A DNA stretch of 64,000 nucleotides from Apteryx mantelli (lineage: Eukaryota > Chordata > Aves > Apterygiformes > Apterygidae), in NCBI RefSeq assembly GCF_036417845.1, contig NC_090016.1, positions 372,001-436,000 of the forward strand. Direction: 5' to 3'. The notes under the pieces are model-generated. The model did no database searches and was not told the DNA's origin. It worked only from the letters and a program-made list of their open reading frames with translations. The position numbers were made by a program, and so were the translations under genes. Numbering within the stretch: the stretch's first letter is position 1; the number at the start of each line of letters is the position of its first letter. Shown piece by piece: positions 46,942 to 57,645 of this stretch.

Positions 46942-47297
46942 TCTTTGCCTCGCACCCAAAAAGCCGTTCTTTTGCCCCAGGCCGGTGCTGTCGCTGCCTG
47001 TTTTTGCTCACAGCGTGCAGAACCATAATAACCAGCAGACCGTGGCGCACGGCAGTGCAAAAACCTCCTTTGCAAGCAAAAGCCCCATGGAAATGCAGTA
47101 AATGCCCGGGGGGAGGACGGGCTGCGCTGGTGCTTTTCCTCCCCGCCGCGGCGCCTTCGGTTGCACGGGCTGGTTTTGGGGCGGAAAAGGCCTCGAAATG
47201 CTCGTTGTGTGGGGAAACTCCCATTTTGCTGGTGCGCGGGGCAGGGGTCCTGCCGGGGAGTGTGCAAACGCCGCGTTGGGGTGGAAACCCCGATTAG

Positions 47298-50200
47298 AGG
47301 CATTCATGGAATTGCTAACGACCTTGCTACATCCTAAATCACTCAAGGTGGGGACTGAAGCAGCAGTGGTGATTTTTTTGCATGAAAGCGTTTCCTTTTG
47401 CATGACCTACTTGGTCTGCAGAGGGTGCATAAGCAAAGAAATCGCTGGCTTTTTTTGCAGCAACATCGCACTGTTTGCAATGAATTGTTTTGCATCCAGG
47501 ATGGAGGGGGGGGGAAAAATATATATATATATATTTGCAAAGCAAGCTGTTTCCCACCACCCCCCCCCCCAGCTCCTCTCTGCAACTTGCAATAGCTGTT
47601 TTTGTCAGGGAGTTTATCACTGTGATACCAACCACCAGTATAACCCACAGTGCCGCAGGGCAGTGCAAAATCCTGCATCGGCAGGAAAAGACCCTTTTTG
47701 GTTTTTTGGGGGTTTTTTTGCACCAGGTCTCCAGCTGCAAGATCCGTCCATTGCAGGTGGCGATTTGGATGCCGCTGGGGGTTTTTGTCACGGCCTGGAG
47801 CACTGTGCACAGCAGCTACTACTAGTAGGCACCGTGGTCGGCCGCCGTGCAAAAATCCCCCACTGGTTTTGCACAGGGCTGAGTGGCATTTTCGGCACAC
47901 AGACATCATAAACTGCAGCGGGATGAAATCCCCCAGTGTCGACTCCTTGCACCCTGCAACCGAAAGCATAAATCCCCAAAGCAATTCCCAGGGCGACTTA
48001 TATTCCTTTATATCCCTTGCTGGTGGCACATTCCTTTATATTGCAACGTATTCCTGGCGGACCACCTGTTTTGCAAAGATTTGGAGGGGTTTAGGGCCTC
48101 TCTTAGCATAGCAGCCCATGGATTCCCAGGGGAAAAGAAAAACATTTTCCAGCATGGATTTGCTTTTTAATGCACCTCCGGCATGCACGCACAGAAATCC
48201 CCATGCATCTACATCTGCATTGGATTTTTTTTGCAGCAGCAGCGTCCAGCTGGCAAATGCTGTGCTGCAAATTTTGTACAATTTCCAAGTGGGGTGCAAT
48301 CGCCCTTTGCAATTTCCGAGTGGGTGCAATCGCCCTTTGCAACTTCCGAGTGGGTGCAATCGCCCTTTGCAATTTCCATGAGTGCAATTGCCCTTTGCAG
48401 CGCCTCCTGCCTTATCCTTGCCGTTTTTGGGTTTGCAACAAGGAATTGCATGGTGCAATGCGCCGTTTTCTTTGCTTTTTGCTTTTTCCACTCCCTGGGC
48501 AAAGAAAACCCTTTTTTTTTTTTGGTGAATGTGATGCCTTAAATCCCATTTTACGGCTCCATCGCACCGGCATCGTCCGTTGTCTCCCTCGCAGCAACGG
48601 GAGGGCCGTGTCTGCTGGCAAACGCAGCCGCTGGGTGCTGGGAAGGTGCATTTTGCTCCAGGATAAAAACGAGAAGTTGCTGTCGCGCAACGGGCGATTC
48701 CCAGTCCGGGTGGCTTTCGGCAACGGCGCCAGGAAACAGGTGGAAAAACTGCAGATTCAGGTCGGCTGCGGTGCTCTCCTCGCTGCCTGCTCCCCAGCCC
48801 CGAGAGCCAGCGGCACCCGGCCACGGCGGCTTTTTAAGCTCGTTTTGGGGGGCTGGATTTGCAGAAACGGAAAGGCGGCAGCATCCGGGGGGTGGAGAAA
48901 CGCGGTGGGAAATAGCAAGAAAAAGAAAAAAAAAAAAGCAATTCACCTTAATGCAAATCAACCTGGGGCACACAAAGGTCCGAAACTGCCCCGAAATGCC
49001 CTTTGCGGGTAACTTTCTCCCTCCAATGCCTAGAGGAAGTTATAAAAATAGCTGTTTGATGATTTGCAAGGGGCACAAGCGAAACGAGGCTTTTGCTGGC
49101 TCCAGGGACCGTATTTTGGGTTATTTCCCTGCTACATCTGCTGCTGTGCTGCGTAACGAGTGCATAGGGGTTGTTTTTGCTGTAAAAAGCTTTATTAAAG
49201 CACCGTTTCTGGAGCAATTCTTGCAATTGCAACCGGGTTGGATTCTCCGGTCCTTTCACAGGATCTGCCAGGATTTTGTCGAAGGTTGCATCACCCCAGG
49301 GGGGAAAAACCTGGGTGTTTGCAAAAAAATGCACTTTTCCCCTGAGGACAGGCAGATTTTTGTGCTCAGAAAGGAGGTTTCTCTCCTTTTTTTTGCTTGG
49401 CAAGTAAAGCTTGGCGCTCACTGGAAGAAAAAAAAAAAAAAAGGCAACTTCCTGGGGTTTGATTTTTTGCAAAATGAAAAGTTACACAATTGCAAAATTT
49501 TGCAAAAAGGAGCGACCTGCCTTTTGCAGAATCGCCCCATCTTTTTGCATCGCAGCCTGACACATCCCTTTGCCTTAGCTCATCCTTGCGTTGCTCCGGC
49601 GGTGAAGCGGTAGCGTGCAAAAAGCAATTTTCTTTCCCATCGGTGTTTGTGGCTTTTGCCAGGCTGGAAGAATTTAGGGCAGTTCTGTCATTCCTCCAAG
49701 CTGCCAGCCTAGAAACCTGGAAATGCAGGAGGTGATTTTGGGGTTGTTTTCCCTATTCTGGTGTCCTATCCATTGCATAGAAGAGGAAAGGAGGGAACTG
49801 GTGCATGCACGGCCGGGTTGGTGCACGCACCCTGTGCGACGTGCCGGCTTTTCCAGGCAGGCCCAGCAGTCGGCTCAATGCCGACCGTGGGAGACGCATG
49901 GGGCTTTGCATCCCCCCGTTCCCCCCGGAGCGGAGCCGTTTGCTTCCCAGTGTGCACGTCCACTGCTTTTCATGTGCCGGCGGAGGGAGGGGGATTCCCT
50001 TGCCGCACGGAGAGAAAATTCGTGCCGATTTATGCATTTCACGGCTGAGGAGCAGCTATTCTTTTGCAGCTGTTTCCCCCTTGCGGTTGAGCTGGGGCTT
50101 CCCCCCTCCCCGCTCTGGTTCTCGCATCCGGGAGCGGTGCAGGGGAGGGGGATCCGGGCAATGTTTTGGGGCTGGGATTTGGCGCAGGAGGATGGAGGTG

Positions 50201-50683
50201 CCGTGCAGGGACTGGGGCCTTGTGCAACGCAACCAGGTGGAGCGTGGGACTGGGGGGGCGAGAGGTGCGTGGAGCTGGGCATGGCGCAGGGATTTCTGTA
50301 AGGTGCAAGGATTTTGCATGGTGCATGGAGACAGGGCATCATGCAGGGGGCTTTCCACAAGGGGAAAAGATTTTGGCATGATGCATGGAGCTGGGCACAG
50401 TGCAGGGGTTTTTGCAAGGTGCAAAGCTCTCGGTGTGGTGCAGGGAGCTTTTGCAAGGTGCAAAGCTCTCGGCACGGTGCAGGGGGCTTTCTGCAAGGGG
50501 AAAAGATTTTGGCACCATGTGTGGAGCTGTGGACAGTGCAGGAGCTTTTCAAAGGTGCAAAGCTTTCGGCATGGTGCACGAAGCCTGGGCACGGTGCAGG
50601 AGCTTCCTACAAGTTCACCAAGTTCTCAGTGCGCTGCCGGGAGCCCTCACGTGCCGCAGCAGGGGAAATGACTTGCTCGAGGG
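47298..50683. other. V-D spacer, no gene recognised
   Basis: About 3.4 kb between the end of the D array and the RSS of VH1. It includes a TA microsatellite at 47518-47535, a ~30-bp tandem repeat (GTGCAATCGCCCTTTGCAA, three to four copies, 48290-48400) and poly-A/T tracts. No exon is supported. Confidence 0.6.
50281..50640. repeat. Minisatellite 3' of VH1
   Basis: Diverged units of about 50-60 bases built on GCAAGGTGCAAAG and CATGGTGCA words. A related block lies 5' of VH1 at about 52590-52800. Confidence 0.75.
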
Positions 50684-50722
50684 GGTTTTTGCTGGGCCGC
50701 TGGCGGCCCCTGCGGCACCGTG
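50684..50722 (-). promoter_or_regulatory. 23-RSS of VH1
   Basis: Minus strand: heptamer CACGGTG (50716-50722), spacer of exactly 23 bases, nonamer GCAAAAACC (50684-50692), the same nonamer as the 3' RSS of every DH. It is the only V-side RSS in the window and is compatible with the 12-RSS of the D segments. Confidence 0.92.
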
Positions 50723-51267
50723 AGCACCAGCTGCTTTCGTGCAGTAGTAGGTGGCGGTGTCGTCGGTCTTGAGGCTGTTCATCTGCAGGTAGAGCGTGCT
50801 CTGGGCGTTGTCCTTGGAGATGGTGAAGCGCCCTTTCACCGCATCCGCGTAGGCTGTATATCTACCATCGCTGCTAATACCCGCGACGAACTCGAGCCCC
50901 TTCCCGGGTGCTTGTCGGATCCATTCCATGCTAAAGCTGCTGAAGGTGAATCCGGAGGCCTTGCAGGAGAGGCGGAGGCTCCCGCCGGGCGGCTGGAGGC
51001 CCCCTCCGGCCTCGCTCAGCTGCACGTCCGCCCGCAGCCCTGGGGAGAGGCGAGAGAAGAGCAGAGGAGATGAGCGGGGTGGCAGTCGGCAGCCGGAGTG
51101 GCCCGACTCGGGGCCGGTCCCGGGGGTGGCCGGGCGCCCGGACCCGAGCGGAGGTGCCCGCGGCCGGGGGGAGCCCCCCGGGGATGGCGGGTGCCGGCGG
51201 GGGAAGGGGCCCTACCTGGCAGGGCCGCGAGGAGGAGGAGGACGAGGCCGCGGAGCCGAGGGCTCAT
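50723..51267 (-). CDS. IGHV: Functional VH gene (leader plus V exon)
   Basis: Leader exon 51216-51267 (ATG at 51265-51267) encodes [18 protein letters not shown] 176-base intron with GTAGG donor and CCCCAG acceptor separates it from the V exon 50723-51039. FR1 is [16 protein letters not shown] with Cys in LSCKASG, FR2 is [14 protein letters not shown], and FR3 ends DDTATYYC. There are no stops. The coding end continues six codons past the conserved Cys (TKAAGA) before the heptamer. With promoter, leader and RSS all intact and the same orientation as D, J and C, it is the likely single rearranging VH, as in chicken. Confidence 0.94.
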
Positions 51268-51356
51268 GGTGGCGGGGCGGGAGGGGCGGTGGGTGCCGGG
51301 AGCGGTGGTGGCAGCACGGCGGAGCTGGCAGCATTTGAAGGCGCCGTGCGGCCAGG

Positions 51357-51381
51357 ATTTGCATGCGGCTCCGCTCATAAG
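51357..51381 (-). promoter_or_regulatory. VH1 promoter: heptamer and octamer
   Basis: Minus strand: CTTATGA (51375-51381, one change from the VH heptamer CTCATGA), then octamer ATGCAAAT (51357-51364), about 90 bases upstream of the ATG. This is the Oct-binding layout of VH promoters. Confidence 0.85.
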
Positions 51382-53040
51382 GGACTCCTGGTGCCGCCGC
51401 CTCTTTTGGGGCCGGAATCGCCACCTTCGGGGCCACTTGGCTCCGTGCAGCGCCCCGAGCAGGTTGCAAACTCTGCCCACTCGCATCCACACTTCGCAGC
51501 CCCAAAACATATCCCTGCAAACCCAATTCCTCCAATTTTTTATCCTATTTTATTTTTTAATGGCCTTTTCTCCGCCGGCACCTCTCGACACAGGTGATTC
51601 GGGCTCTGTCTCTGCCCCATGGGGTGCAAAAGGGGGCTCTGCGCCCCGCATCCCCTCCCCCCGGCACCATGACCCCAACACTCCCCCCTGGGCTGGAGGG
51701 GGCGAATCCTGCACTGCCCGGCCAAATCCACATTGCGTCACGGGGTTTTGCAAAGGCCAGGCATGAATCTGGGGGTAAAAGAGGGGGTTTTGGGGCAACA
51801 CCTCCCCCAAATCCACCCCGGTGAGAAGAGGCCCCCCCCCAGTGCGTTTCCCCCCCCCTCAGTTGCAAAGTGTAATGCACAAGCATTCACACATCGCTCT
51901 AGAGACGCACTGAAATCGGTTGGTTTAACACGTTTCTACGTAGCTCGGCCGCGTGCGAGGGAGCAGCCGGGACCACGGTGCAATTGCACGTGCAGGTTCC
52001 CGCGCCTGCCGCTCACGGGAGCGTGCCCCGAGACGAGGGGGGGACACAGCATGGGGTTGTTTTTTTGGTTTTTTTTCAATTATTTATCTATTTATTTCAA
52101 ACGGGGAAGCGGCCAGCGTGCAAAGAGCTGGTGGGTGCCCGGCGGCAGCTCTTGCAGGCAGCAAATCACCCCTGTGGCCACCTTGCAAAAGGCACCGTCG
52201 GGCTGCAAAAGGGAGCCCCCGCCCCAACCAAGAGCCCCCCAAAATGCACCAGGATAAGGCCGAGGGGTTGCAAACGGCCCCAGCTCATTTGCTCTGGGGT
52301 TATTCAGGGCTGAGGGTTGCGTGTTCACAGGGACGATAACGAAGGAGGAGCCGGGAGCAGGCTGGTGAAGGAGCTTGGGCCCGCAGGGCTTCGCCTTGGC
52401 ACCGATTCAGCCGGGGGGAGTTTTCCAGCTCCCGGTGCTGCAATTTCTCATTCCCAGCAGGAATTGGGGATGCAGGGGAAGGCCTGGGAGGGGGTTTAGG
52501 CAGGGTTTGTTGAGCCAGGTGGGATGCAGGGGATCTGGGAGCAGTGCGGAGGGGGGTTTGGGCATGGTTTGGGGGATAAGGCATGGGGAGTATGGAGCCG
52601 GGGCATGGTGCAGGGCTTACTGCAAGGTGCAAAGATTTCGGCATGGTGCAAGGAGCCGGGCACAGTGCAGAGGTTATTGCAAGGTGCAAAGATTTCGGCA
52701 TGGTGCATGGAGACAGGGCAGGATATGTGGAGCGGGGAACAGTGCAGGGCTTTCTGCAAGGTGCAAAGATTTTGGCACGGTGCCAGGAGTGTGCAGGGTG
52801 CTGCGCTCGTGCAGCTGCCCCACTTGTGAGTGCGTGTCCCTGGGTGTCCCCCTGCATGACAATGTGTCGCTGGGTGCAACAATGTGTCGCTGGGTGCAAC
52901 AATGTATCACTGTACTGTGTGAAATGAGCTGATCGGGGTTGTTGTGGTGCTGGTGGAGACTGGGTTTGAGGCCCGGGCCATGATGTGGTGGACCCACGAG
53001 TGCTGATGGCCATGAGCTGTCCAAGATGATTCAGAGTGGC
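51382..53040. other. 5' flank of VH1, no gene recognised
   Basis: Intergenic sequence with C-runs, an AT-rich stretch at 52075-52100 and, at about 52590-52800, a minisatellite related to the one 3' of VH1. No exon or RSS is seen. Confidence 0.55.
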
Positions 53041-53315
53041 CTAGCAATGACATTGGCCAACAGGGGCTCCACCACCACAAGCATAAGCACCAGCATCTTT
53101 CGCGCAGTAGTAGGTGGCGGTGTCGTCGGTCTTGAGGCTGTTCATCTGCAGGTAGAGCGTGCTCTGGGCGTTGTCCCTGGAGATGGTGAAGCGCCCTTTC
53201 ACTGCATCCACGTAGCTTGGATAGCTACCATCGTCGTCAATACCTGCGACGTACTCGAGCCCCTTCCCGGGCGCCTGTCGGATCCAGTACATGTCGAAGT
53301 TGCTGAAGGTGCAGC
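53041..53315 (-). pseudogene. IGHV: VH pseudogene V2 (FR1-truncated)
   Basis: Begins within CDR1 ([11 protein letters not shown]) with no leader or FR1, then FR2, FR3 to YYC, with a fused D-like tail [15 protein letters not shown]. No RSS. Head-to-head partner of V3. It is open over the retained part, so usable as a conversion donor for CDR1 to CDR3. Confidence 0.88.
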
Positions 53316-53375
53316 AATGGTCCCCATCGGGGGGAAACCCTGGAGCTGGGAACGGAGGGGTTGGGCTGTGGCCAG

Positions 53376-53696
53376 GGCTGCGGGCGGACGTGCAGCTGAG
53401 CAAGGCTGGAGGGGGCCTCCAGCCGCCCGGTGGGAGCCTCCGCCTCTCCTGCAAGGGAACCAGATTCACCTTCAGCAGCTTCCAGATGGTTTGGGTCCAG
53501 GAAGGGGCTGGAGCTTGTCGCACGTATTAGCAGCGATGGTAGTGGTACAGGCTACGCGGATGCGGTGAAAGGGCGCTTCACCATCTCCAAGGACAACGCC
53601 CAGAGCACGCTCTACCTGCAGATGAACAGCCTCAAGACCGACGACACCGCCACCTACTACTGCGCAAAACCAGCTAGTGCTCATGGGCAGGCATAA
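53376..53696 (+). pseudogene. IGHV: VH pseudogene V3 (frameshift in FR2)
   Basis: Retains the acceptor, full FR1 and FR3, but bases are lost in FR2 (WVQEGAG instead of WVRQAPGKG), shifting the frame. Its 3' end (SAHGQA then stop) and following flank align with the VH1 end and flank in inverted orientation. The RSS is degenerate (CATGGGC) and the nonamer region is deleted. Confidence 0.88.
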
Positions 53697-53719
53697 ACTC
53701 AGGCAGGTCGTTTCCCCGT

Positions 53720-54060
53720 GCTACACACGAGGGCAGCAGCGCCTGCACGAGTGCCGTCCCCTGCGCGCTCCCCGGCTCACGGCACTGTGCCAAAACCTTT
53801 GAACCTTACAGAAACCCGTGCACCGTGTCTGGCTCCGTGCACCGTGTCCGGCTCTGTGCACCATGCCCAGACCCCAGGCACCTCTCACCTCCCAGCCCTG
53901 CACTCCGCCTGGCTGTGTTGCCCAAGGCCCCAGTTCCTGCACCCTCCCTCCATCCTCCTGTGCCAAATCCCAGCCCCAAATCCATGCCCGAATCCCCCCT
54001 GCACTATTCCAAGGTTGCCTGCATCCTGTCTGGCTCAACGCACCATGCCCAGCAATCCCT
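53720..54060. repeat. Inverted copy of the VH1 3' flank
   Basis: Sequence with the reversed order of the 50150-50640 block, for example the CCTGGCTGTGTTGCCCAAGG part against the CCTTGTGCAACGCAACCAGG part near 50220. It follows V3 as the original follows VH1. Confidence 0.65.
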
Positions 54061-54234
54061 CCTTGCCAGGGCATGGCCAGAGCCGGCAGTGCTCGGATGC
54101 TGCTGGGCATCTGTGCACCAGCCCCTGGATGCACCGGCACCGAGGGAAGCTGCAAGGAGACCCCAGAAACAGCAATGATCCCCACCGAGGGGGAAACCCT
54201 GGAGCTGAGAACAGAGGGGTTGGGCTGTGGCCAG

Positions 54235-54580
54235 GGCTGCGGGCGGACGTGCAGCTGAGCGAGGCCGGAGGGGGCCTCCAGCCGCCCGGCGGGAGCCTCC
54301 GCCTCTCCTGCAAGGCCTCTGGATTCACCTTCAGCAGCTTCTGGATGTACTGGTTCCGGCAAGCGCCGGGGAAGGGGTTCGAGTGGGTTGCATGGATTAA
54401 ACCTGATGGCAGTAGTCCAGGCTACGCATCTGCGGTGAAAGGGCGCTTCACCATCTCCAGGGACAATGCCCAGAGCACGCTCTACCTGCAGATGAACAGC
54501 CTCAAGACCGATGACACCGCCACCTACTACTGCGCGAAAAAAGATGGTGCTGGTTGGGGTGCTCATGGTGGTCAAAACCA
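54235..54580 (+). pseudogene. IGHV: VH pseudogene V4 (open, no leader)
   Basis: Full V exon from acceptor through FR3 with no stop ([21 protein letters not shown]), and a fused D-like tail [12 protein letters not shown]. No leader exon upstream and no RSS. Its 3' flank runs into a CR1 fragment. The V4-CR1-V5 block is mirrored by V12-CR1-V13. Confidence 0.9.
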
Positions 54581-54679
54581 TGCTGGGGCCAGGGCCCTGG
54601 TGCGATGCACCCACCAGTGGCCGATGGCATTGCTAAGCTGCTCCCCAGCATCCTTGCAAGGTCATGGCCATCAGGAGAG

Positions 54680-55245
54680 GCGACTGAGACCCGGAAGGAA
54701 GCAAAGGTCCCTCCAGGCTTCCAAAAGGGCAGGGAGGAGGAGTCGGGGACCTCCAGGACAGTCAGCCTCACCTGCGGCCCTGCACAGGTGGTGGAACAGC
54801 TCATGCTGGATACCACCTCCAAGCACGTGAAGGACGAGAAGGTGCTCAGGAGTGGCCAGGCTGGGTTCCCCAAGGGGAAATCATGCTTCACCAACCGGTG
54901 AGGCCCCTCAGATGGGTTGAGTGGCTGGGGAGATGAGGGCAGAGCAGTGGCCGTGGTCTCCCTGGACTTCAGCAAGGTTTTGGGCACTGTCTGCCATAAC
55001 ACCCATGTGGTCAAGCTGGGTCAGTGGGGGCTGGAGGAGCGGGCAGTGAGGTGGACTGAGAACTGGCTGCACGGCCAAGCTCAGGGGATTGTGACGGGTG
55101 GTGCAAGGTCTAGCTGGAGGGCAGTAGTTAGAGGTGTCCCATGGGGGGGGTGTCAATGCTGGGACCTGCCACTCTTGCAGCACTGCTGCCCTCATGCCTT
55201 GTGGGGCAATCGCTTGATGGGGATTTTGCTTGACCTCAAGAGGGT
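54680..55245 (+). mobile_element. CR1 LINE fragment (reverse transcriptase region)
   Basis: Interrupted translation matches the CR1 ORF2 RT region: [30 protein letters not shown] and VVSLDFSKVLGTVCHN, with the LDFSKAFDT-like motif damaged and at least one frameshift. CR1 is the dominant avian LINE. It is truncated at both ends and inactive. Confidence 0.85.
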
Positions 55246-55583
55246 CTCAACTGCACCACCACAATAACCAGCACCAGCATTTTTCGTGCAGTAGTAGGTG
55301 GCAGTGTCGTCGGTCTTGAGGCTGTTCATCTGCAGGTAGAGCGTGCTCTGGGCGTCGTCCTTGGAGATGGTGAAGCGCCCTTGCACCGCAGACGCGTAGT
55401 ATGCGCTACCAGCACTGTTAATAAGTGCGACCCACTCGAGCCCCTTCCCAGGCGCCTGCCGGACCCATTCCATGTAGAAGCTGCTGAAGGTGAATCCGGA
55501 GGCCTTGCAGGAGAGGCGGAGGCTCCCACTGGGTGGCTGGAGGCCCCCTCCGGCCTCGCTCAGCTGCACGTCCGCCCGCAGCC
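55246..55583 (-). pseudogene. IGHV: VH pseudogene V5 (open, no leader)
   Basis: Full V exon with retained acceptor and intron 3' end, CDR2 [12 protein letters not shown], and a D-like tail NAGAGYCGG. No leader, no RSS. Head-to-head with FR1-truncated V6. Confidence 0.9.
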
Positions 55584-55688
55584 CTGGGGAGAGGCGAGAG
55601 AAGAGCAGAGGAGATGAGCGGGGTGGCGGTGGCCAGAGCCAAGTGGAGGCCCTGGGCCGCTGGTGCTGGAGTCTGTTGGAGTTGTGTC

Positions 55689-55960
55689 TCCTGCAAGGGA
55701 ACCAGATTCACCTTCAGCAGCTCCTACATGTACTGGATCCGACAGGCACCCGGGAAGGGGGTCGAAGCTGTCGCACTTATTAGCAGCACTGGTAGTAGTA
55801 CATGGTACCTGAATGCGGTGAAAGGGCGCTTCACCATCTCCAGGGACAACGCCCAGAGCACGCTCTACCTGCAGATGAACAGCCTCAAGACCGACGACAC
55901 CGCCACCTACTACTGCGCGAAACGAGCTGATAGTAGTGGTGCTGGTGGTGGAGACTCAGT
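55689..55960 (+). pseudogene. IGHV: VH pseudogene V6 (FR1-truncated)
   Basis: Homology starts at [16 protein letters not shown], preceded by an unrelated VCWSCV-like stretch shared with V7, V12 and V22. CDR2 is [14 protein letters not shown]-like tail [14 protein letters not shown], the same as V20. No RSS. Confidence 0.88.
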
Positions 55961-56058
55961 TGGCCAATACCATTACTCAGCCACTCTCAATCATCTTGGA
56001 CAGCTCATGGCCATGAGCACTCGTGGATGCATCCCATCAGGGCCCGGACCTCAAACAG

Positions 56059-56330
56059 GGTCTCCACCACTCCAACCATAAGCACCAGCACCTTTCGCAC
56101 AGTGGTAGGTGGCAGTGTCGTCGGTCTTGAGGCTGTTCATCTGCAGGTAGAGCGTGCTCTGGCCGTCATCCCTGGAGATGGTGAAGCGCCCTTGCACTGC
56201 ATCTGCGTAGCTTGGATAGCTACCATCATCGTCAATACCTGCGACGTACTTGAGCCCCTTCCCAGGTGCCTGTCGGATCCAGAACATGTAGGAGCTGCTG
56301 AAGGTGAATCCGGTTCCCTTGCAGGAGACA
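56059..56330 (-). pseudogene. IGHV: VH pseudogene V7 (FR1-truncated)
   Basis: Starts at [18 protein letters not shown]3 ends YHC instead of YYC. D-like tail [13 protein letters not shown]. No leader, no RSS. Head-to-head with full-length V8. Confidence 0.88.
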
Positions 56331-56431
56331 CAACTCCAACAGACTCCAGCACCAGCAGCCCAGGGCCTCCACTTGGCTCTGGCCACCACCGCCCCGCTCA
56401 TCTCCTCTGCTCTTCTCTCGCCTCTCCCCAG

Positions 56432-56775
56432 GGCTGCGGGCGGACGTGCAGCTGAGCGAGGCCGGAGGGGGCCTCCAGCTGCCCGGCGGGAGCCTCCGCC
56501 TCTCCTGCAAGGCCTCCGGATTCACCTTCAGCAGTTTCTACATGCTCTGGATCCGACAAGCGCCTGGGAAGGGGCTCAAGTGGGTCGCGAGTATTTACAG
56601 CAGTGGTAGTAGTACAAGCTACGTGGATGCAGTGAAAGGGCGCTTCACCATCTCCAGGGACGACGCCCAGAGCACGCTCTACCTGCAGATGAACAGCCTC
56701 AAGACCGACGACACCGCCACCTACTACTGCGCCAAAAGTTCTAATAACTGTCGAGGTAGAGACGGCGTTGTGGCC
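56432..56775 (+). pseudogene. IGHV: VH pseudogene V8 (open, no leader)
   Basis: Full V exon with intact acceptor (LQLPGG FR1, [21 protein letters not shown]) and D-like tail [10 protein letters not shown] containing an extra Cys. No leader exon, no RSS. Confidence 0.9.
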
Positions 56776-56869
56776 AGAGCCCTGATCAGATCGACCCACC
56801 AGTGCTGAGGGGGCTGACTGATGCCATTACTACGTTGCTCTCCATCATCCTTGCAAGGTCATGGCCATC

Positions 56870-57019
56870 AGGAGAGGCGACCGAGACCCGGAAGGAAGCA
56901 AAGGTCCCTCCAGGCTTCCAAAAGGGCAGGGAGGAAGAGTCGGGGACCTCCAGGACAGTCAGCCTCACCTGCGCCCCTGCACAGGTGGTGGAGCAGCTCA
57001 TCCTGGACATCATCTGGGA
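56870..57019 (+). mobile_element. CR1 fragment joined to a truncated VH
   Basis: Same CR1 RT stretch as the other two copies ([27 protein letters not shown]), ending abruptly where V9 FR3 begins on the opposite strand. Confidence 0.78.
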
Positions 57020-57252
57020 GTTGTCCCTGGAGATGGTGAAGCGCCCTTTCACTGCAGACCCGTAGTATGTGCTACTACCACTGCTGCTAATAAGAGCGAC
57101 AGCTTCGAGCCCCTTCCCAGGTGCCTGTCGAATCCAGTACATGTAGGAGCTGCTGAAGGTGAATCCGGTTCCCTTGCAGGAGAGGCGGAGGCTCCCACCG
57201 GGCGGCTGGAGGCCCCCTCCGGCCTCGCTCAGCTGCACGTCCGCCCGCAGCC
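57020..57252 (-). pseudogene. IGHV: VH pseudogene V9 (3'-truncated)
   Basis: Full FR1 to early FR3 ([10 protein letters not shown]), then cut and fused to a CR1 fragment. It lacks the rest of FR3, CDR3 and RSS. Head-to-head with V10. Confidence 0.88.
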
Positions 57253-57315
57253 CTGGCCACAGACCAGCCCCTCCGTTCCCAGCTCCAGGGTTTCTCCCCG
57301 CAACAGTGAGTATTG

Positions 57316-57570
57316 CTGCACCTTCAGCAACTTCGGCATGCTCTGGTTCCGGCAAACGCCCAGGAAGAGGCTCGAGTTCGTCGCGGCTATTAGCAGCACT
57401 GGTAGTTATACAGGCTACGCGGATGCGGTGAAAGGGCGCTTCACCATCTCCAGGGACGATGCCCAGAGCACGCTCTACCTGCAGATGAACAGCCTCAAGA
57501 CTGACGACACCGCCACCTACTACTGCACGAAAGCAGATGGTGATGCTGATGGAGTTGGCCGATGTCATTG
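57316..57570 (+). pseudogene. IGHV: VH pseudogene V10 (FR1-truncated)
   Basis: Starts [17 protein letters not shown]2 [14 protein letters not shown]-like tail ADGDADGVG, shared with V19. No leader, no RSS. Confidence 0.88.
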
Positions 57571-57645
57571 CTCAGCCACTCTGAGTCATCTTGGACAGCT
57601 CATGGCCATCAACACTCATGGGTGCATCCCATCAGGGCCCGGGCC

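Larger units (their letters stand above)
13611..47297 (-). repeat. D-cluster tandem array (13 units, one D each)
   Basis: Head-to-tail array whose full unit (~2.33 kb) starts at GACCCCAAAAGAGCATC. Full-unit starts are 13611, 17407, 27218, 29553, 31872, 34199, 36549, 38879, 41207 and 43534. Three units (second, fourth and last) are ~1.46 kb: they lack the first ~0.94 kb and are joined through an ~85-base linker starting GCCGGGATCAAGGCAATG (near 15930, 25740, 45845). Each unit contributes one DH with two 12-RSSs. Copies are nearly identical, and D spacing excluding the provirus is 2312-2356 or ~1460 bases. The many plus- and minus-strand frames repeated in every unit are not supported as genes. 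Confidence 0.95.

Noticed and set aside
13611-47297. Recurrent open frames of 60-420 residues on both strands in every D unit
   Set aside because: Identical frames recur because the units are copies. No codon bias, domain or initiation context supports a protein, and many overlap each other on opposite strands.
50390-50420. CACAGTG followed by a GGTTTTTGC-like word in the minisatellite near VH1, as a possible extra RSS
   Set aside because: The two words are in incompatible relative orientation and spacing (not 12 or 23), and no V or D coding sequence adjoins them.
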